In this document: one piece after another, positions 48,501 through 60,700 of the stretch | How positions within the stretch are numbered: position 1 is the stretch's first letter | How the letters are laid out: each line of letters starts with the position of its first letter | Assembly: GCA_020055645.1 (NCBI GenBank) | Contig: CM034547.1 | Location: forward strand, 70,280,884 to 70,344,883 | Direction of reading: 5' to 3' | Source: Tomocerus qinae | Lineage: Eukaryota > Arthropoda > Collembola > Entomobryomorpha > Tomoceridae | DNA: 64,000 bases | The notes under the pieces: generated by a model | Databases searched by the model: none | Told to the model about the DNA's origin: nothing | Seen by the model: only the letters and a program-made list of their open reading frames with translations | Translations under genes and position numbers: made by a program

Positions 48501-50030
48501 TTGTAAATACACAGCACAGATATAGATATTTATTTAGTTCAACTCACGGATTTTATTTATAGGGATTCTGAATATATGTACATACATAGATAGGTCTATA
48601 CTGGCAGTATAAGGAACATTTAACTATAGTCAGAAAAAAGCTTTGCTGGACAGGAGAGTAGTATCTGATCTGCGGGTGGACTAATAATGTGCATTGAGAG
48701 AAAAGGATCTTCTGACAACATCAATTATCGAGCGACGGGCGGACAAGGGAATCTACCAATTCTCTCTTATTATTATTATTTCTATGGAGGCAACTCCACG
48801 CGACCCTCTTCCAGGTTTCTCCAGCCGAAACTCCAGAGTTAAGTAACAACTAAACTCTGTAATCAAAATGAATCGTTAAGAATCCATGTACTACCTATAA
48901 CAGAGAATATTACAGTAAATCGTCATTAAGGGAACACTTTGTGGAGAATGGGAATGGAAAATTCGTAGAAAATCGAACCCAATAATTGACAAATGTTTTC
49001 TGATTTCATTTTTCTACTTTCTCATTCTAAAATCCCGGATACATACTTCGATTAATCGATCTCTGCTTACTAAATGACCTCTGGTTCAGCGAGTCAGGTC
49101 TGTTGATTTGAGAGTATATAGTGCATGGTCGCAGTTCAAAGACTCTGCTGTGTTGGTAAACAAGGTATGTTTTTGGACTGGGGTTCGGAATGAGAATAAG
49201 GGAAATCAAACGAAGCTTGAACAGCCACTCGTCCCTCTATTATTATCCACTTAATACTCGCTAAGTATAACTAACTATAGTAACTTTTCTATGTCTTTAG
49301 GGTTGACTCAACATCACTCTCCCTATACTGTCTGGTGACTGAATGAGTTTACATGATCACAAATATTAGGTTTACCTTACTATTGAACTCATTCTACTGA
49401 ATTCAATCCTTTCATTCCTATTATCATGTTCTTTATTTGCAGAAGAAAGATCCAATATGACTAGAAACTAGTTGAGAGTTTGGTAGCTTGTTAGCCTAGC
49501 TTAATAATAGCATCTCTAACAAAAGATGTCATTTATATGTAAGAGATTTCGAAAGCATCCTTTAGAAATTAATGGAAAGGAATGCGTCTTCCAAAAGGTT
49601 GACTCTCTGGGCTGTGTAGTTCTTGCCTTTGTGTATCATGTTTATAAATTCTTCTGAAATCTATAAAGCCCAGCCCTAATTAGTAGTCATGGAAGATCTA
49701 TTACAACAAACGCATTCTAAACCATTTCTGAGGAGTTCTCAATTACCTGGATAAATGCAAAACCAATGCTAAAGTTGAAAAGGGTGATATGTAAAAAATT
49801 AATTTAGAAAGTTACTAATTTTACTCCTCAACTTTGGAGTTCGTACTTGTGTATTTACCCGTAGGCGCCCTTTGTAACGATCTATAGCAATTAAAATCTA
49901 TTTATGGAGAATTGTTACTTAGGTATGGCATTAGAATGAGCGAAGAGCTGTTTTCCCTCAGCTGACGTCCGTCTCCATTTAACGATCACATAAATTGGGA
50001 GGCAATTAGTATGATTTACTTTACGCTTTG
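48501..50030. other. noncoding DNA
   Basis: No gene supported. An (ATT)n tract lies at 48,768-48,780. Confidence 0.5.
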
Positions 50031-50190
50031 AAACACTTGGGTTGATTGAGGGCGACAGAGAGTGAGATGGACGGGCAGGCCAGACACATCTCATCGCACA
50101 CAACACTTGCACTCATTCTACACTACATTTCACACAACACGCACGCACGGACTCTTCCTTTCAACCCATTACTTATGCTTATTTACGCAA
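50030..50190. promoter_or_regulatory. short G-rich to C-rich skew switch, pivot near 50.09 kb
   Basis: 50,040-50,085 is G-rich (GAGGGCGACAGAGAGTGAG); 50,086-50,165 is C- and A-rich, with CAC repeats. It is the shortest unit noted. Confidence 0.35.
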
Positions 50191-53100
50191 TTGATGCATA
50201 TATCGGTGGTAGCAGAGAGCCCGCTCTACTATGATTATCTCAATAACAAAGTCCTTGCTCAATACCTGGTCGTGAGTGAGAGTAGTAAATAGAAGTAGGG
50301 TAGTGTGATGTGGGAGATAAAGGATCTGCGGAAGGCATTGCCCTTGTTGGCTATGGCTGTAGTTCCTGACTCTAAATTCTCTACTTTATGAGCTGAGTGT
50401 GAGAGGCAGAAGGAGAAACGGACAGTTTCCTATCTGCAGATGAAATAGCAATTCAAAAACGGAAATGGGAAGTGCATTGTGTGCATTGTTTATGATATGG
50501 GCCGATGAGAGTCATTGGCAATGGTTTACTTGGAACTAGAGCGGTGGGCAACTCTTCGCTGTTGCTACATTCAGACACATAAAGAAGGATTTTGAGAGAC
50601 TTTGACTCTGCCCACAGTCCTTTTAACTGGAATTAAATGGAAATCAGGGAAATTATTATTTGGTAAAGGAAACGGATGTGATACTATTAACCAAGTCAAT
50701 TCATTCTGCATATTGTGCACACGGGCAAAGGAAGCCAGAATCCTAAATTAGATTATTGTGACTAGAATAGCAACACTTGGGCCATAACAGTCCAGGGTCA
50801 TCAATACTCATACCAATTGTGTTCTAGATGTACATTTCACCAAGCTACTCAACAGACATCCAATCTATTTTAGTGAATTAATATTTGCATCCACTCTAGA
50901 CAATAGAGTCACAAAGATGATACTCGCCGAAATCTAATCAAAGTCAACGGAGCTCAGGCTAATTAAATCAGCCAAGAGACGCCAACTAAGCAGGCGTACA
51001 GGCGACAAATTGCACTAAGCAATTGCCTGTCCTCTCACTCCAACCAAATAAAAATAAATTGTCACAATTTCAATTAGACTTACGTAGTTATTTAAATCTA
51101 CATTGCAATTTGCAAATGATGGCAGATATTCCCACACAATTCCATTCTTGGCTTTTACCAAAAAAGGATGCTTCCGATAAATTGACTTGCTGTTTCTACT
51201 GATATTGTTCTATTTATTACTGAATATTGTTATAATATTGCTACTTTCAATCGACGACGGCAATAAATTACATGGAGCTAATTCAGTCCTTTATTGGTTT
51301 ATGGAAGGTATTTTATTATACCTACTAACGGATCAGATATCAATAATAATAACACTGGATCATATTTCCAACCTGCCATGAGTGTATACTATGTATTACG
51401 TATAGTATCTTGAACACGATATTTTTATTCATAGTGACTTTTACAGTTCAACCAAAATAGAGTGGATCAAACCTAAAATAGATCACTGCACGCAAATCAT
51501 CGTTTTTTTGACTCGTTGACTTTATTCTCTCATTTGATGTCCCTTAAGCTTCATCACTACTTCAGTGGGATAAAGTGTAATTCGTTCTCGATAGCACTTT
51601 GCTGACTTTACAGGAAGGGAATCACTCTTTAAGTGCATAGGGGATTGGTCTATGGCAATTTCACTCTTGCCTGACCCTTGCCTAATGTCCAATAGGAGAT
51701 ATATTTACTTCTCAACTTTCGTTTTTTGGGAGGAAATATCTCTGAGGAATGGACTAACCGGTTGCCCTTTTTTCAAGAAAACATTTTATTATGGACCGTT
51801 AGACCTCCGAACATTTCTTCTAATGTCTTATCAATTTATCTTATGTTTTGATTGTCTCCGATTGCAGAGAATCCTCAATAGCAGTAGTTGTAGCAGTACT
51901 GCTACTAACTTGGATCACGGACATGACATAAAAATGAATACCTCTTATGATTACCCTTCAATATGTGTATGATGGGTACTTAATCAAATTACTTCTGGAA
52001 ATTACACCAATCCTTAACTGTTATCTATTCTTAAAATCCCCTTAAATTAGTTTGAGAAAAATAATTATATATCTGCTAGACTCAGAATGTCTGATACTTG
52101 TATCCATTGTGGATAGTAGATGGATTCTCGGGCGCGAGTGGACTATTTGCGAATTATTTACAATAGGAAATGCCAAAGATACACTGCTTCCCTGTATAAT
52201 AAATTAATAATAGACTATCCATTCATGCTGTAAGGAATTCAGTAGAGTAGTGCTAATAGACATCAAGATTTTAACAATTTTCCTGTGATTTCAGGATATT
52301 TTCTCTATTTTGTCTGACACTGGCGAGAACTGCCAGAGAATAAAAGCTAGATTTGATACAATGTATTTATGCAGCAGATGGGGATGCGTTTGAGAGTAGC
52401 CGTGACGGTAGTTTCCTAGTGTCAGATCTTCCCTGATGTGAGTTTCGAGGTTATTTCACATAAAAGAAAGACGATGGTTCCATTTGAATGTGATTTTGAG
52501 TGAAAGAATATTGTTTTAGAATAACTGGATGTATGTAGGGCAACAACTCTAGTAGAATTTGCATTGAGTACCTAAACACTATATTCTACTCCCCCGTTAC
52601 ATATTTATGTACTACATCGTTATATTTATATCAGGTATAACTATGAATAATGTTGAAGAACGTCGTTGCAAAGTGTAATTTCTCGCTGGTTACTGTTGCA
52701 AGCCTAAGAATGTCAATAGCAGAGGATGTTTTTGAGGACTGGTATTGTGGACGGGATGCATTGATATTTATATGTGGCTGGAGACTCGGAGAATGGTGAG
52801 AGACAGCTACTCACAGAATTCAAATGCACGGAAGGGGAAAGCAATCTCTTACACCCACCTTCATTCATACTCTCACAATATTATAACTAGCTATGCCCTG
52901 CTATCTATTATACTCCTACATACTACAATTGTATACTAGACCTGGAGTAGTAGCCTGATCATATGTCTGGGTGAGGAGCGGAAGCCAAAGCTTATCCACA
53001 CGCGTCTCTTCTTCTGTATCACAGAATCACTTTCCCTGAATTTGTAGTTTACCTTGGTGTACCTTTAGTGTACTTTCTTCCACCTTATTGAACTGAAGAA

Positions 53101-55020
53101 GATCAGTCGCTCCTTTAGCCATTGCTTTCTTTATTGATTTTCCCATTCTTTTCTTATTCTTTCAGTCTCAAGATGTCTTTTCTAACTCTGCGATATACTA
53201 GCTACCTATTTATTATCTGTGCATGGAGGACTACGAATGTATCCATTCACAGCATCTGCACAGATATGCATTTATATATATTATGTCGGATGTATTATGG
53301 CCATATTAGTATAATGGTCTTAGCTCAGTCTCTATATAGACAAAGTCAGAGTCAGTCAGTCAGTCTTTTGGGTGGATGTGATGTGAGCGGGCTTCTCCAG
53401 TCAGTCAGCAGTAGAAATGGGAGTATGGAAGTTGAAGTGGCACCGAGAGAAACACAATGACTTGCTTTCTCCGTTTCCTTTCTCCTCCCAGTGAAAATAT
53501 CAATTCGCTAGTCAATTGTGACTGGAAGATCTATAAGCTACCTGGAATCGCCAGCCAACACAATTCACATTCTCCCTCCATGCCCAGACTCCCATTTCTC
53601 TTCGTCACTCACAATAACTTGGGCATATCGCATTCTATTCCCCGCACGTAGACCACTCAGGTGCACCTTTCTTCTTCGTCTTCAACCCGATACCTATACC
53701 AACACCAGATACCATCTATCTCTAGGTACATGTAATACATATACAATGCAAGGACTTTCTCCTTCCGCTTCTCCAGATAATGTTCTACTTTAAGCTTTTC
53801 CACAATTTCCTTGGACTTTGAAGTTCGAGTTTTGATCGTATCGCTCCTTCCAGCAACACGATCCAAAGAACCAACCAGAAGAGTGGCTTTTGTCAGAGAT
53901 ACCACTCTCCTAGCATTTACACCGTCTATAAGTAATATCTATCTCACTCCTGCAGTATTTTTAAAGGAGAATCGACTAAATCCCATCAGATCAGTTTGAC
54001 ATGGTTACTTGTCAAAGCTAAGCTCTTGTGTTTCTACAGATCACTCCGCTAGAAACAAAGTGTGTGCAATTTTTTGCAGAAGCCAATTTGTGTTAACATC
54101 AATTAAAACCACTACTACATCAAATTGGGGTGGGCTGTATTCAAAAAACCCCCAACATTAATGCATTACAAAAATGAGATTAGATAGACGGTTGCTAAAT
54201 TACAATTATGTGCATTGCATGCATAGAATTTTCTTCGAGGAGAAAATGGATTAAGGAGGAGATTATCTTCGGTCAATTAGTTACATAGGCTGGGAATGAA
54301 CTACTAAAGGCGAACTGAACAACACGGTCAGTCAACTTATAGCACAAGCTAGAAGCTACACCTTTATTCGAGTTGTTAATTGTCTGATGAGTACTCCGCC
54401 TTCGCGTGCTCTATATTTTGAAGATATCTCTTTCCAAGAAGATTAATACTGTTCGTACTTATCCAAGCACATTTAATATCCAAATAATATAATTCTAATT
54501 TATAGTATTTTAATTTACATCTAGGAAGAGAATTATTTATCACTCAGACAATAGGAGTCCCTGTCCTGCTACACAATACTACAAAGGAGTTAATTCTGCC
54601 ATATATCTATTTCGTGTATAGTCTAAATTCTTAAAAGTGTTCTTAGAAAGTTTAGAGTGATTCTGTTGCGTTTAGTTAAGAATGTGTGTATTGCAAGTTG
54701 AGAGACAGATTAGCTTCGTGTCGTTAGTTTCGTAGAGCTGAATTGCCTTTTCTCGGGAAAAGTTTTAGTAAAAAGTATTTTAGCACTCGTTTTCCGTTGT
54801 CGTAACTTCTGTTTGCATTTCACAACTCGGTTTTACTTTTCAGGAGTATGGAGATGATGTAGAGTTTGAGTATGTAGGAGACTAAGCCGAGTGGAGTCGA
54901 GGAAAAGAGGAACTCTCTTTCTGAAGTTATGTAGCAAAGTAATTAATTTCCCTTAGTAATCTTTGTCCACTTGGCCATTAGCGTGAAGAAGTCAGCATAT
55001 ATAATATACTAAGTACCTAT
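50191..55020. other. noncoding DNA
   Basis: No gene supported. Weaker skew switches occur near 52.83 kb and 53.46 kb. A (GTCA)n tract lies at 53,351-53,365. Confidence 0.45.
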
Positions 55021-55460
55021 ACGGATAGTAAAGGGACGGACGCGAGTGTTGGTGTAAGTTAGTCGGGGAAGCCAACCGACGTGCAAACAAAGAAATCAAA
55101 AGAAGGCAAACAAAGGAGATACGAGGAGACTGGATTTCAATTAAAAAGCAGTCTTTTCACATTAAAAAAGTGTCTGGTGGAAACAAAACTTTGTGAAAAG
55201 AGTCGTATGCAGGGCTAACTAACTAACTATTTACTGGAGATAAAACATTAAATTAGTCTTTAGTGCGACAAAGTGCATAGTTTTGTCTAGAGCGAGGAAT
55301 TAGCGCGAGTTTATTCGAACCTGACCTGGCTCTTCTATTTATTCCTTCTTTATGGCTCCAATTAGCACTTTTTCAATGCGCCTTAATTTTCTAATTTCTT
55401 TGAATTACTGCAATTGATTCCTTTCGCGAGGACACTCCACCCGCTGCCACGTCAGATCCT
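55020..55460. promoter_or_regulatory. G-rich to C-rich skew switch, pivot near 55.31 kb
   Basis: 55,020-55,140 is G/A-rich; 55,320-55,460 is C/T-rich (about 15 C to 7 G at 55,321-55,380). The transition is more gradual than in other units. Confidence 0.3.
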
Positions 55461-55913
55461 GACACAACTCTCTGTTTTTAAGAAACATTATTTCAAGTGA
55501 CCTAAAGACAGATCCTTTACTATTTACAGTCATGTGTTTTCTTTCAGAAACAAGTAGCAATTAGTTTCGTATGAATAATCATCTTTTTACAAAGACTCAT
55601 CTTCTAAATGTTATTTCAGAGAGCTACTAAGAAATCCCTTTAAAAGCTCTCATCTTCTTACATATCTCGCTCACTTCAAATATCTGAGCTGGAACTAATT
55701 TTTCACTGCTCTTCAGTCATTGATCTCTATTTCAAAGAATAATTCAGAGCAGAGATGCAATCCAGGTATACTTGCGAAGGCAATGTAAATTTTCCACTTA
55801 ATTCGTACTATTTCAGGTGTTAATCTCATAATATTCTTCAGAAATTCGTCAACGCATTTCTGTGTGAGGGAATTTCTGTCTTAAAACTGTATTTAATTAA
55901 GACATAGCTAAAC

Positions 55914-55944
55914 TTACTAGTCCGTAGGAGTTACTAGTCCGTAG
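55914..55944 (+). repeat. 17-bp tandem duplication
   Basis: TTACTAGTCCGTAGGAG is followed at once by a second copy whose first 14 bases are identical. This looks like a recent local duplication. Confidence 0.7.
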
Positions 55945-55999
55945 TACTTCTTAAGACATGTTAATAGGAGAAAGTGAAGGGCATGAAAGGCTCCAACTA

Positions 56000-56390
56000 G
56001 AAAATGTCCCAGATGTAGGTAGGTTTATGGTTGGAGATGAGTACGGAGCGAGGGTACTTATTGTTAGTTATGTCTGAGAACGCTGTACTTAAAAAACGAA
56101 GCAAGTTGGTAGAAGATGCAAAATTCTTTTATTGTCAAAGGAAGTAGTCTGAGAGGGATAAGAGGAGGCTAAATTAGAAAATAATGTGATTTTGGTTGAG
56201 TTCACAACAATGAGAGTCGTAATGGCAGTGCTTAAGTCGGAGATAGCAGAGTGGCGGAGGAGTGGAGGAGCAGTTGAAATATAGGAGCGTCACTCGGTTG
56301 ACTGCCTTCCCTCTCAAGCATGCCCAACACTTCATTCTGAGAGATTGTGTTCTACATGCTGTCCGTGTCTCCTACTCAACATTTGGTTTG
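56000..56390. promoter_or_regulatory. G-rich to C-rich skew switch, pivot near 56.30 kb
   Basis: 56,221-56,280 has about 25 G to 6 C; 56,281-56,340 has about 11 G to 20 C. It lies 0.5 kb before the pogo-like element. Confidence 0.35.
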
Positions 56391-57165
56391 CCATCGAATA
56401 AATGTTGGAGGAGAAGAAATAGTTCGAGTCGAATTTCTTGTTTTTGTTCTTGAGTGTGACAAGATGACAACGGATGTGTTGCTCAAGGAATCAAGGAATG
56501 AGGAGCCTATTGCCAAAAAGAGATGGATGAACTGACGACTGGCATTCACAAGCCGACACAAGGCTAACCTTCACTATATAGCAGACCACCCGTGCATTAT
56601 CCTGCTATAGATGCATACACACTGTTTACACGCACATCCCTCACTCCACATGCAGCTTTTGAATTGATTGTATTAACTCTGTTTGCATTAAAACAGATCG
56701 ACATAGACTGGGAGAAGACATAAATACATTTAACCTACCACCTTCTCACAGTTTCAGTTTATCACTCCAATCACGATTTACAGCCATGCAAACTACTTTG
56801 CATTGCCATTGGATTCTACCGGAAATTGATTTCATTGGCCAAATTGATAAAAATGACATCTTGTTATGCCATATAGAACTTAAATCTATTTACATCTACA
56901 GATAGGTTTTAAACTTTTTGTACAGAGTTTACCGTATTAATCGAATTAATTCTCCGGGTTGTTATTGTTTCATTCACCTTTTTTTAGCTTCTGAAAACGA
57001 TGAAAATCGAAATAGTTAACCAGGTGGTGAATTATTTCGATACGGAGAATTATTTTCTAACCGTCAATTTTTATTAAGTTAGTACTTTTTGAAAATTAAA
57101 AAATGAGAAATAGTTTAAAAATTCAATTGATTGAGTTTATTTTTTTCTGAAGAAATGTATATGGT

Positions 57166-57324
57166 TTAAGTGATCAGTCTTCGTTGTCTGAGGGCAATAG
57201 TCAATAGTATGACATTCTCTTCAATTACTGTCATAGTGTCATACTGGATATTAATTAGGTGCTTTATAGCAGAAGCTCCCTTACCTTCAATACAGTCTTT
57301 ACCAGGTTTTAAGGCTGTAATCAT
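57166..57324 (-). other. 52-codon open frame downstream of the transposase remnant
   Basis: An ATG at 57,324 opens MITALKPGKDCIEGKGASA and onward, ending in TAA at 57,166-57,168. It sits directly after the pogo-like motifs on the same strand, so it may be the old transposase tail. The translation has mixed composition, but I recognise no domain in it. It could be chance. Confidence 0.25.
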
Positions 57325-57533
57325 GTCGATTCATAATGCCGCAAGAGTAAAATGGATTTTTGATTTTGTATCAGAAGTAATGTCCCACGCTTAGCAAAAA
57401 TCCAATTAAAAACCGCTGTCAACGGAGGTGGTCTTGAATTTACTCCTTCGCTTCGGTAAGGAAAGGACTACGTTCCCTGGAGTTGCAATCCAGTTGTATT
57501 GGTGACCATTCTTACTCTTATCAGATCTACCAT
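57322..57533 (-). pseudogene. broken pogo/Tigger-like transposase C-terminal remnant
   Basis: Read on the minus strand, an open stretch has DLIRVRMVTNTTGLQLQ, which aligns with the pogo-family pattern of a strand followed by PPNTTxLxQPLD. About 30 codons later TAVFNWIFAK appears, and after a one-base frame shift AWDITSDT and F..LAAL. This matches the DDE_1 C-terminal helix region (DAL...AEAW..VTPETI..CF.KAG). The order of motifs is that of an intact pogo transposase. The spacing is shorter than in the family, so sequence has been lost, and there is an in-frame stop (TAG) between the motifs. The catalytic DDE residues upstream are absent. The assignment is from motif memory and needs a profile search. 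Confidence 0.45.
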
Positions 57534-57749
57534 TTCTATCTTACACCGAATAAGCTCATACATTCACTTTTTAAGTACATAGGGATTTTAATTTACCAAC
57601 TGAAACTTAGATTGGGATGGTGAATTATTTCGATACGGAGAATTATATTTCAAAGGCTAATATTTTCCTCTTGAAAACGAAAATAATCGAAATAGTTACC
57701 CGGGGGGAGCACTATTTCAATACGGAGAATTAATTCGATTAATACGGTA

Positions 57750-60700
57750 AATACAAACTGTATCCATCGAATATCTAGCTAAATCAGTTTTTTTGGTATT
57801 ATAGTGTATAAAAAGTCTTACTCTCACTTTCAGTTCACGCTATTATTAAAAGGCTAACGAAAACTTCTGTAGTAATACTAACAGAAGTGGGACACATGGA
57901 AATCCAATGAATGCCTAATAAAATCTGAAAAAAAGATTGTGAAAAGTAAATCCAGTATAGCTGAATACATTTTTAAATAATGTTGTAGCTTCGTTTTGTA
58001 CAGTCAGATTCAAGTTTTGGAATCGCAAATAGCATAGACGAGAAGGAGCTGCAAGATAAAGGAATTCAATAAGGAAAGCTTTTGATTCAGCGGAGGAGTG
58101 GGTTACGTCAGAAAAAGTTATCTTCAAAAGATTTTTCTTCTTTCCATGGAAATTTCTGTTGGATTCATTCGGAGAGGACGATATGTGATGGGATCGAATC
58201 TAACCCAAAAATCTAATAACACTGGAAAGCCCTTCGTAGTAGTCGCAAGACACATTTATTTTTCGTCTCTTACGTAAATACGTATAGTGCAATATAGTAG
58301 ATGGAGAGTAGTAAGTAGAGAAGAGGTAATAGTAGATGGAGGTAAATAGATTCTGGGAGTGCAGTGCAGTGTAACGGTCTTTAATGTAATGTAATATGAG
58401 ATATCTGCTCCTCCATTTCAAAAGAAAACACGTGAAAAAGTTGAGAAGAGCTTTCTGTGACAAAAAGGCAGACTTTCCAATCGACTTTGTTCGTCAAATG
58501 CAAACGTCCTTCTTTTGCCTTCAGCAGCGTCCCATATTTGTTTTCTTCCCCTCAACTGGGGACACAACTGCTTGAAAGTATTTGTTCCTCTTAGGAGGCA
58601 CTCTCTCCTTCTGAATTCACTCCACTCAAGAGCAATTGATGAAATTGTAAGCAAAGGACCCGTCACTTTCTATACGCAGCCTGTCACTAGTCTCGGCTGT
58701 CAAACACACTTCCCGTACTCACAACTGTTTGACTTTCACCTTTTTCCTTTCACCTTTATCATCAACGACTCCCTGTACTTCTACTGCACAAAATCAAACC
58801 CCCAAGCGACATATCTGCGGATATTAAACCTGACGGAAAAAACAAACTCCGATGTGAAAATTCCAATATCCCTCTTTCGACAATAGGGACCACATTCTAT
58901 ATGCTCCATGTAAATAGTAGTAGATTACATGTTTGCTCTAATGCTTTCCTCCAAGAGCTGTTTTCTTGGAAGAGATGTTCTTCCAGTGTACTCAAATAAT
59001 ATTATGTGCTTCTGTGTATAGACCGTTTGGGTATTCAAGATTTCGGTTAGAGGCAGGCAGTGGTAGTTGCAGAGATACATATCCATTACCACACTATTAA
59101 TTAGGTTAAGTCCATCGAAAGAGTTTGGAAAATAAGTATATTTAATTAACAGCTGCGAAGAGTTTTGAAAAAGGTCTGATGCTATCACTTCAAGGTTCTT
59201 AGACGACAGGTTTAGATCATAGTAACTCAATTCACTTGATATGATTTAAGCAATTTAGAAAATGCTTTCTAAGAGTAGGTTAATGATATGACCAGAGATA
59301 AATATCAATTGTTGATTTGATTGAAAGACAACCTGGAACTCAGTCAGTGGATTGTTTGGTGGCTTTGCATGCAGGAAGGTCGTGAAAAGGTAATCGTCAT
59401 TTGAAAGAGAATAACATTTTTGGAACAATGGGAATCTGCTGACTGATATCGTTCCGTCAGCTTCGATTAGCTTTCTGTTTATGTTTATGTCTGAGCACTT
59501 TAGTAAATTAAATCGATTACTCTGCCACCGAAAGGCATAGTACAATTGGACGATTCGGGATATTCAGGAACTAATCAAATCATGTCTTGATGATGTCAGG
59601 ATGATTCTTTTATTTCTATTGTCTCTTTGTGGACTACCAAACTTTTCTTTTCTCCTCTCAAAAACACAATCCAAGTCGAATTCTGACTTCAACTGCTCTG
59701 AAGTACATTTCTCCTTGCTATGTGTCGTGTCCACGAGTAATTGTGTGTATGGAGAGAGAGAAAGCGTGAAAGACTCAGACAGAAAAAGCAACAAAGGAAA
59801 AGCAAAAAATAAATAGGCAATCTCGGACGGATGACAAAGCATAAAATCCAGCGGCTAGCTTGACTTTTTTCCACAACCGACTGGCCATAGAGGCCCTGCT
59901 CATCAACAACGTATTTTATTATAAGAAAGAATACGATCTAAAAATTGAAAATACCTACTAAGTGTATATTCAATAAAGTACACAGATTATTTAGATTAGA
60001 TTAGACTTAACTGTCACCGCACATGCTCCTATTCTTGTACCTAATCCATAACTACAACTTTCGCCAAACCAAAATGTCTTTAGTTGTAGTAAAAGTTTAG
60101 GTGAAAGTAGAGATTGGTGAAAGTTTCGTATGTGATGAGCAGTAACAAACGATTACTATGAGGGATGCTGACTTTCTTTTTATACTGTAGGTTAGGTATT
60201 ATCGTAATAAATGTAATAAATATGGCCACCTACAATATAATAACAAGCCGTAAACGAATTATGGGACATGCGAAGGCTGAAATATTAAACGGCAGACTTT
60301 ATCCATTCTTGTGCTTTCTCTTTCTTTCACTATCCAATCACTTGTACGTACTTTCTATTCGCAAACATATTCCCGTCCGTCATTTTCTTGTATTTATAAC
60401 AAATGATTCCATTCACATAAATTCTTCCTGAATGCTCTGGTCGATTGTCGGGTTTAAGTCAGAGTCTGACAGAACTCTTTGGATTCTATTTGTAGAGCTT
60501 GATTCGATGTCGGATAGAAAAGTAATAAGTTTATTCTTCATTGAATTATTGTCCTACTGGAAGACCAAGAGTTTCAATGCTATGCTATATACATACAGAA
60601 AAATACAATCCAAGAAAGTCGCATCAATTCAAATCAGTGTCATTTCTTTTGTCATTTAATTGATCGCGCAAGATTTATGATGCTCTACCGCGGACGATAT

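Larger units (their letters stand above)
56932..57747 (-). mobile_element. pogo-like DNA transposon, decayed, 816 bp
   Basis: Perfect terminal repeats start CCGTATTAATCGAATTAATT at the left and mirror this at the right. Each is bordered by TA (56,930-56,931 and 57,748-57,749), the target duplication of the Tc1/mariner/pogo group. Including the flanking TTTA, the outer match is 29 bp without a mismatch. Inside both ends lie diverged copies of an ATTATTTCGATACGGAGAAT motif (57,032-57,053; 57,626-57,647; 57,711-57,732; and a degraded inverted copy near 56,944). The middle, on the minus strand, encodes scattered pieces of a pogo/Tigger-type (DDE_1) transposase C-terminus. The element is too short for an intact transposase. 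Confidence 0.6.

Noticed and set aside
51003-51024. ATTGCAC seed resembling the miR-92 family
   Set aside because: Only the seed matches; the remaining bases and the hairpin arm do not fit.
58418-58886. Overlapping 82- and 123-codon frames on opposite strands
   Set aside because: Neither translation has a recognisable domain. Mutual openness on both strands suggests local composition rather than a gene.
60001-60180. Apparent repeats of ACTTTCGCCAA-like words in both orientations
   Set aside because: The matches are short and irregular; no element ends or consistent spacing could be drawn.
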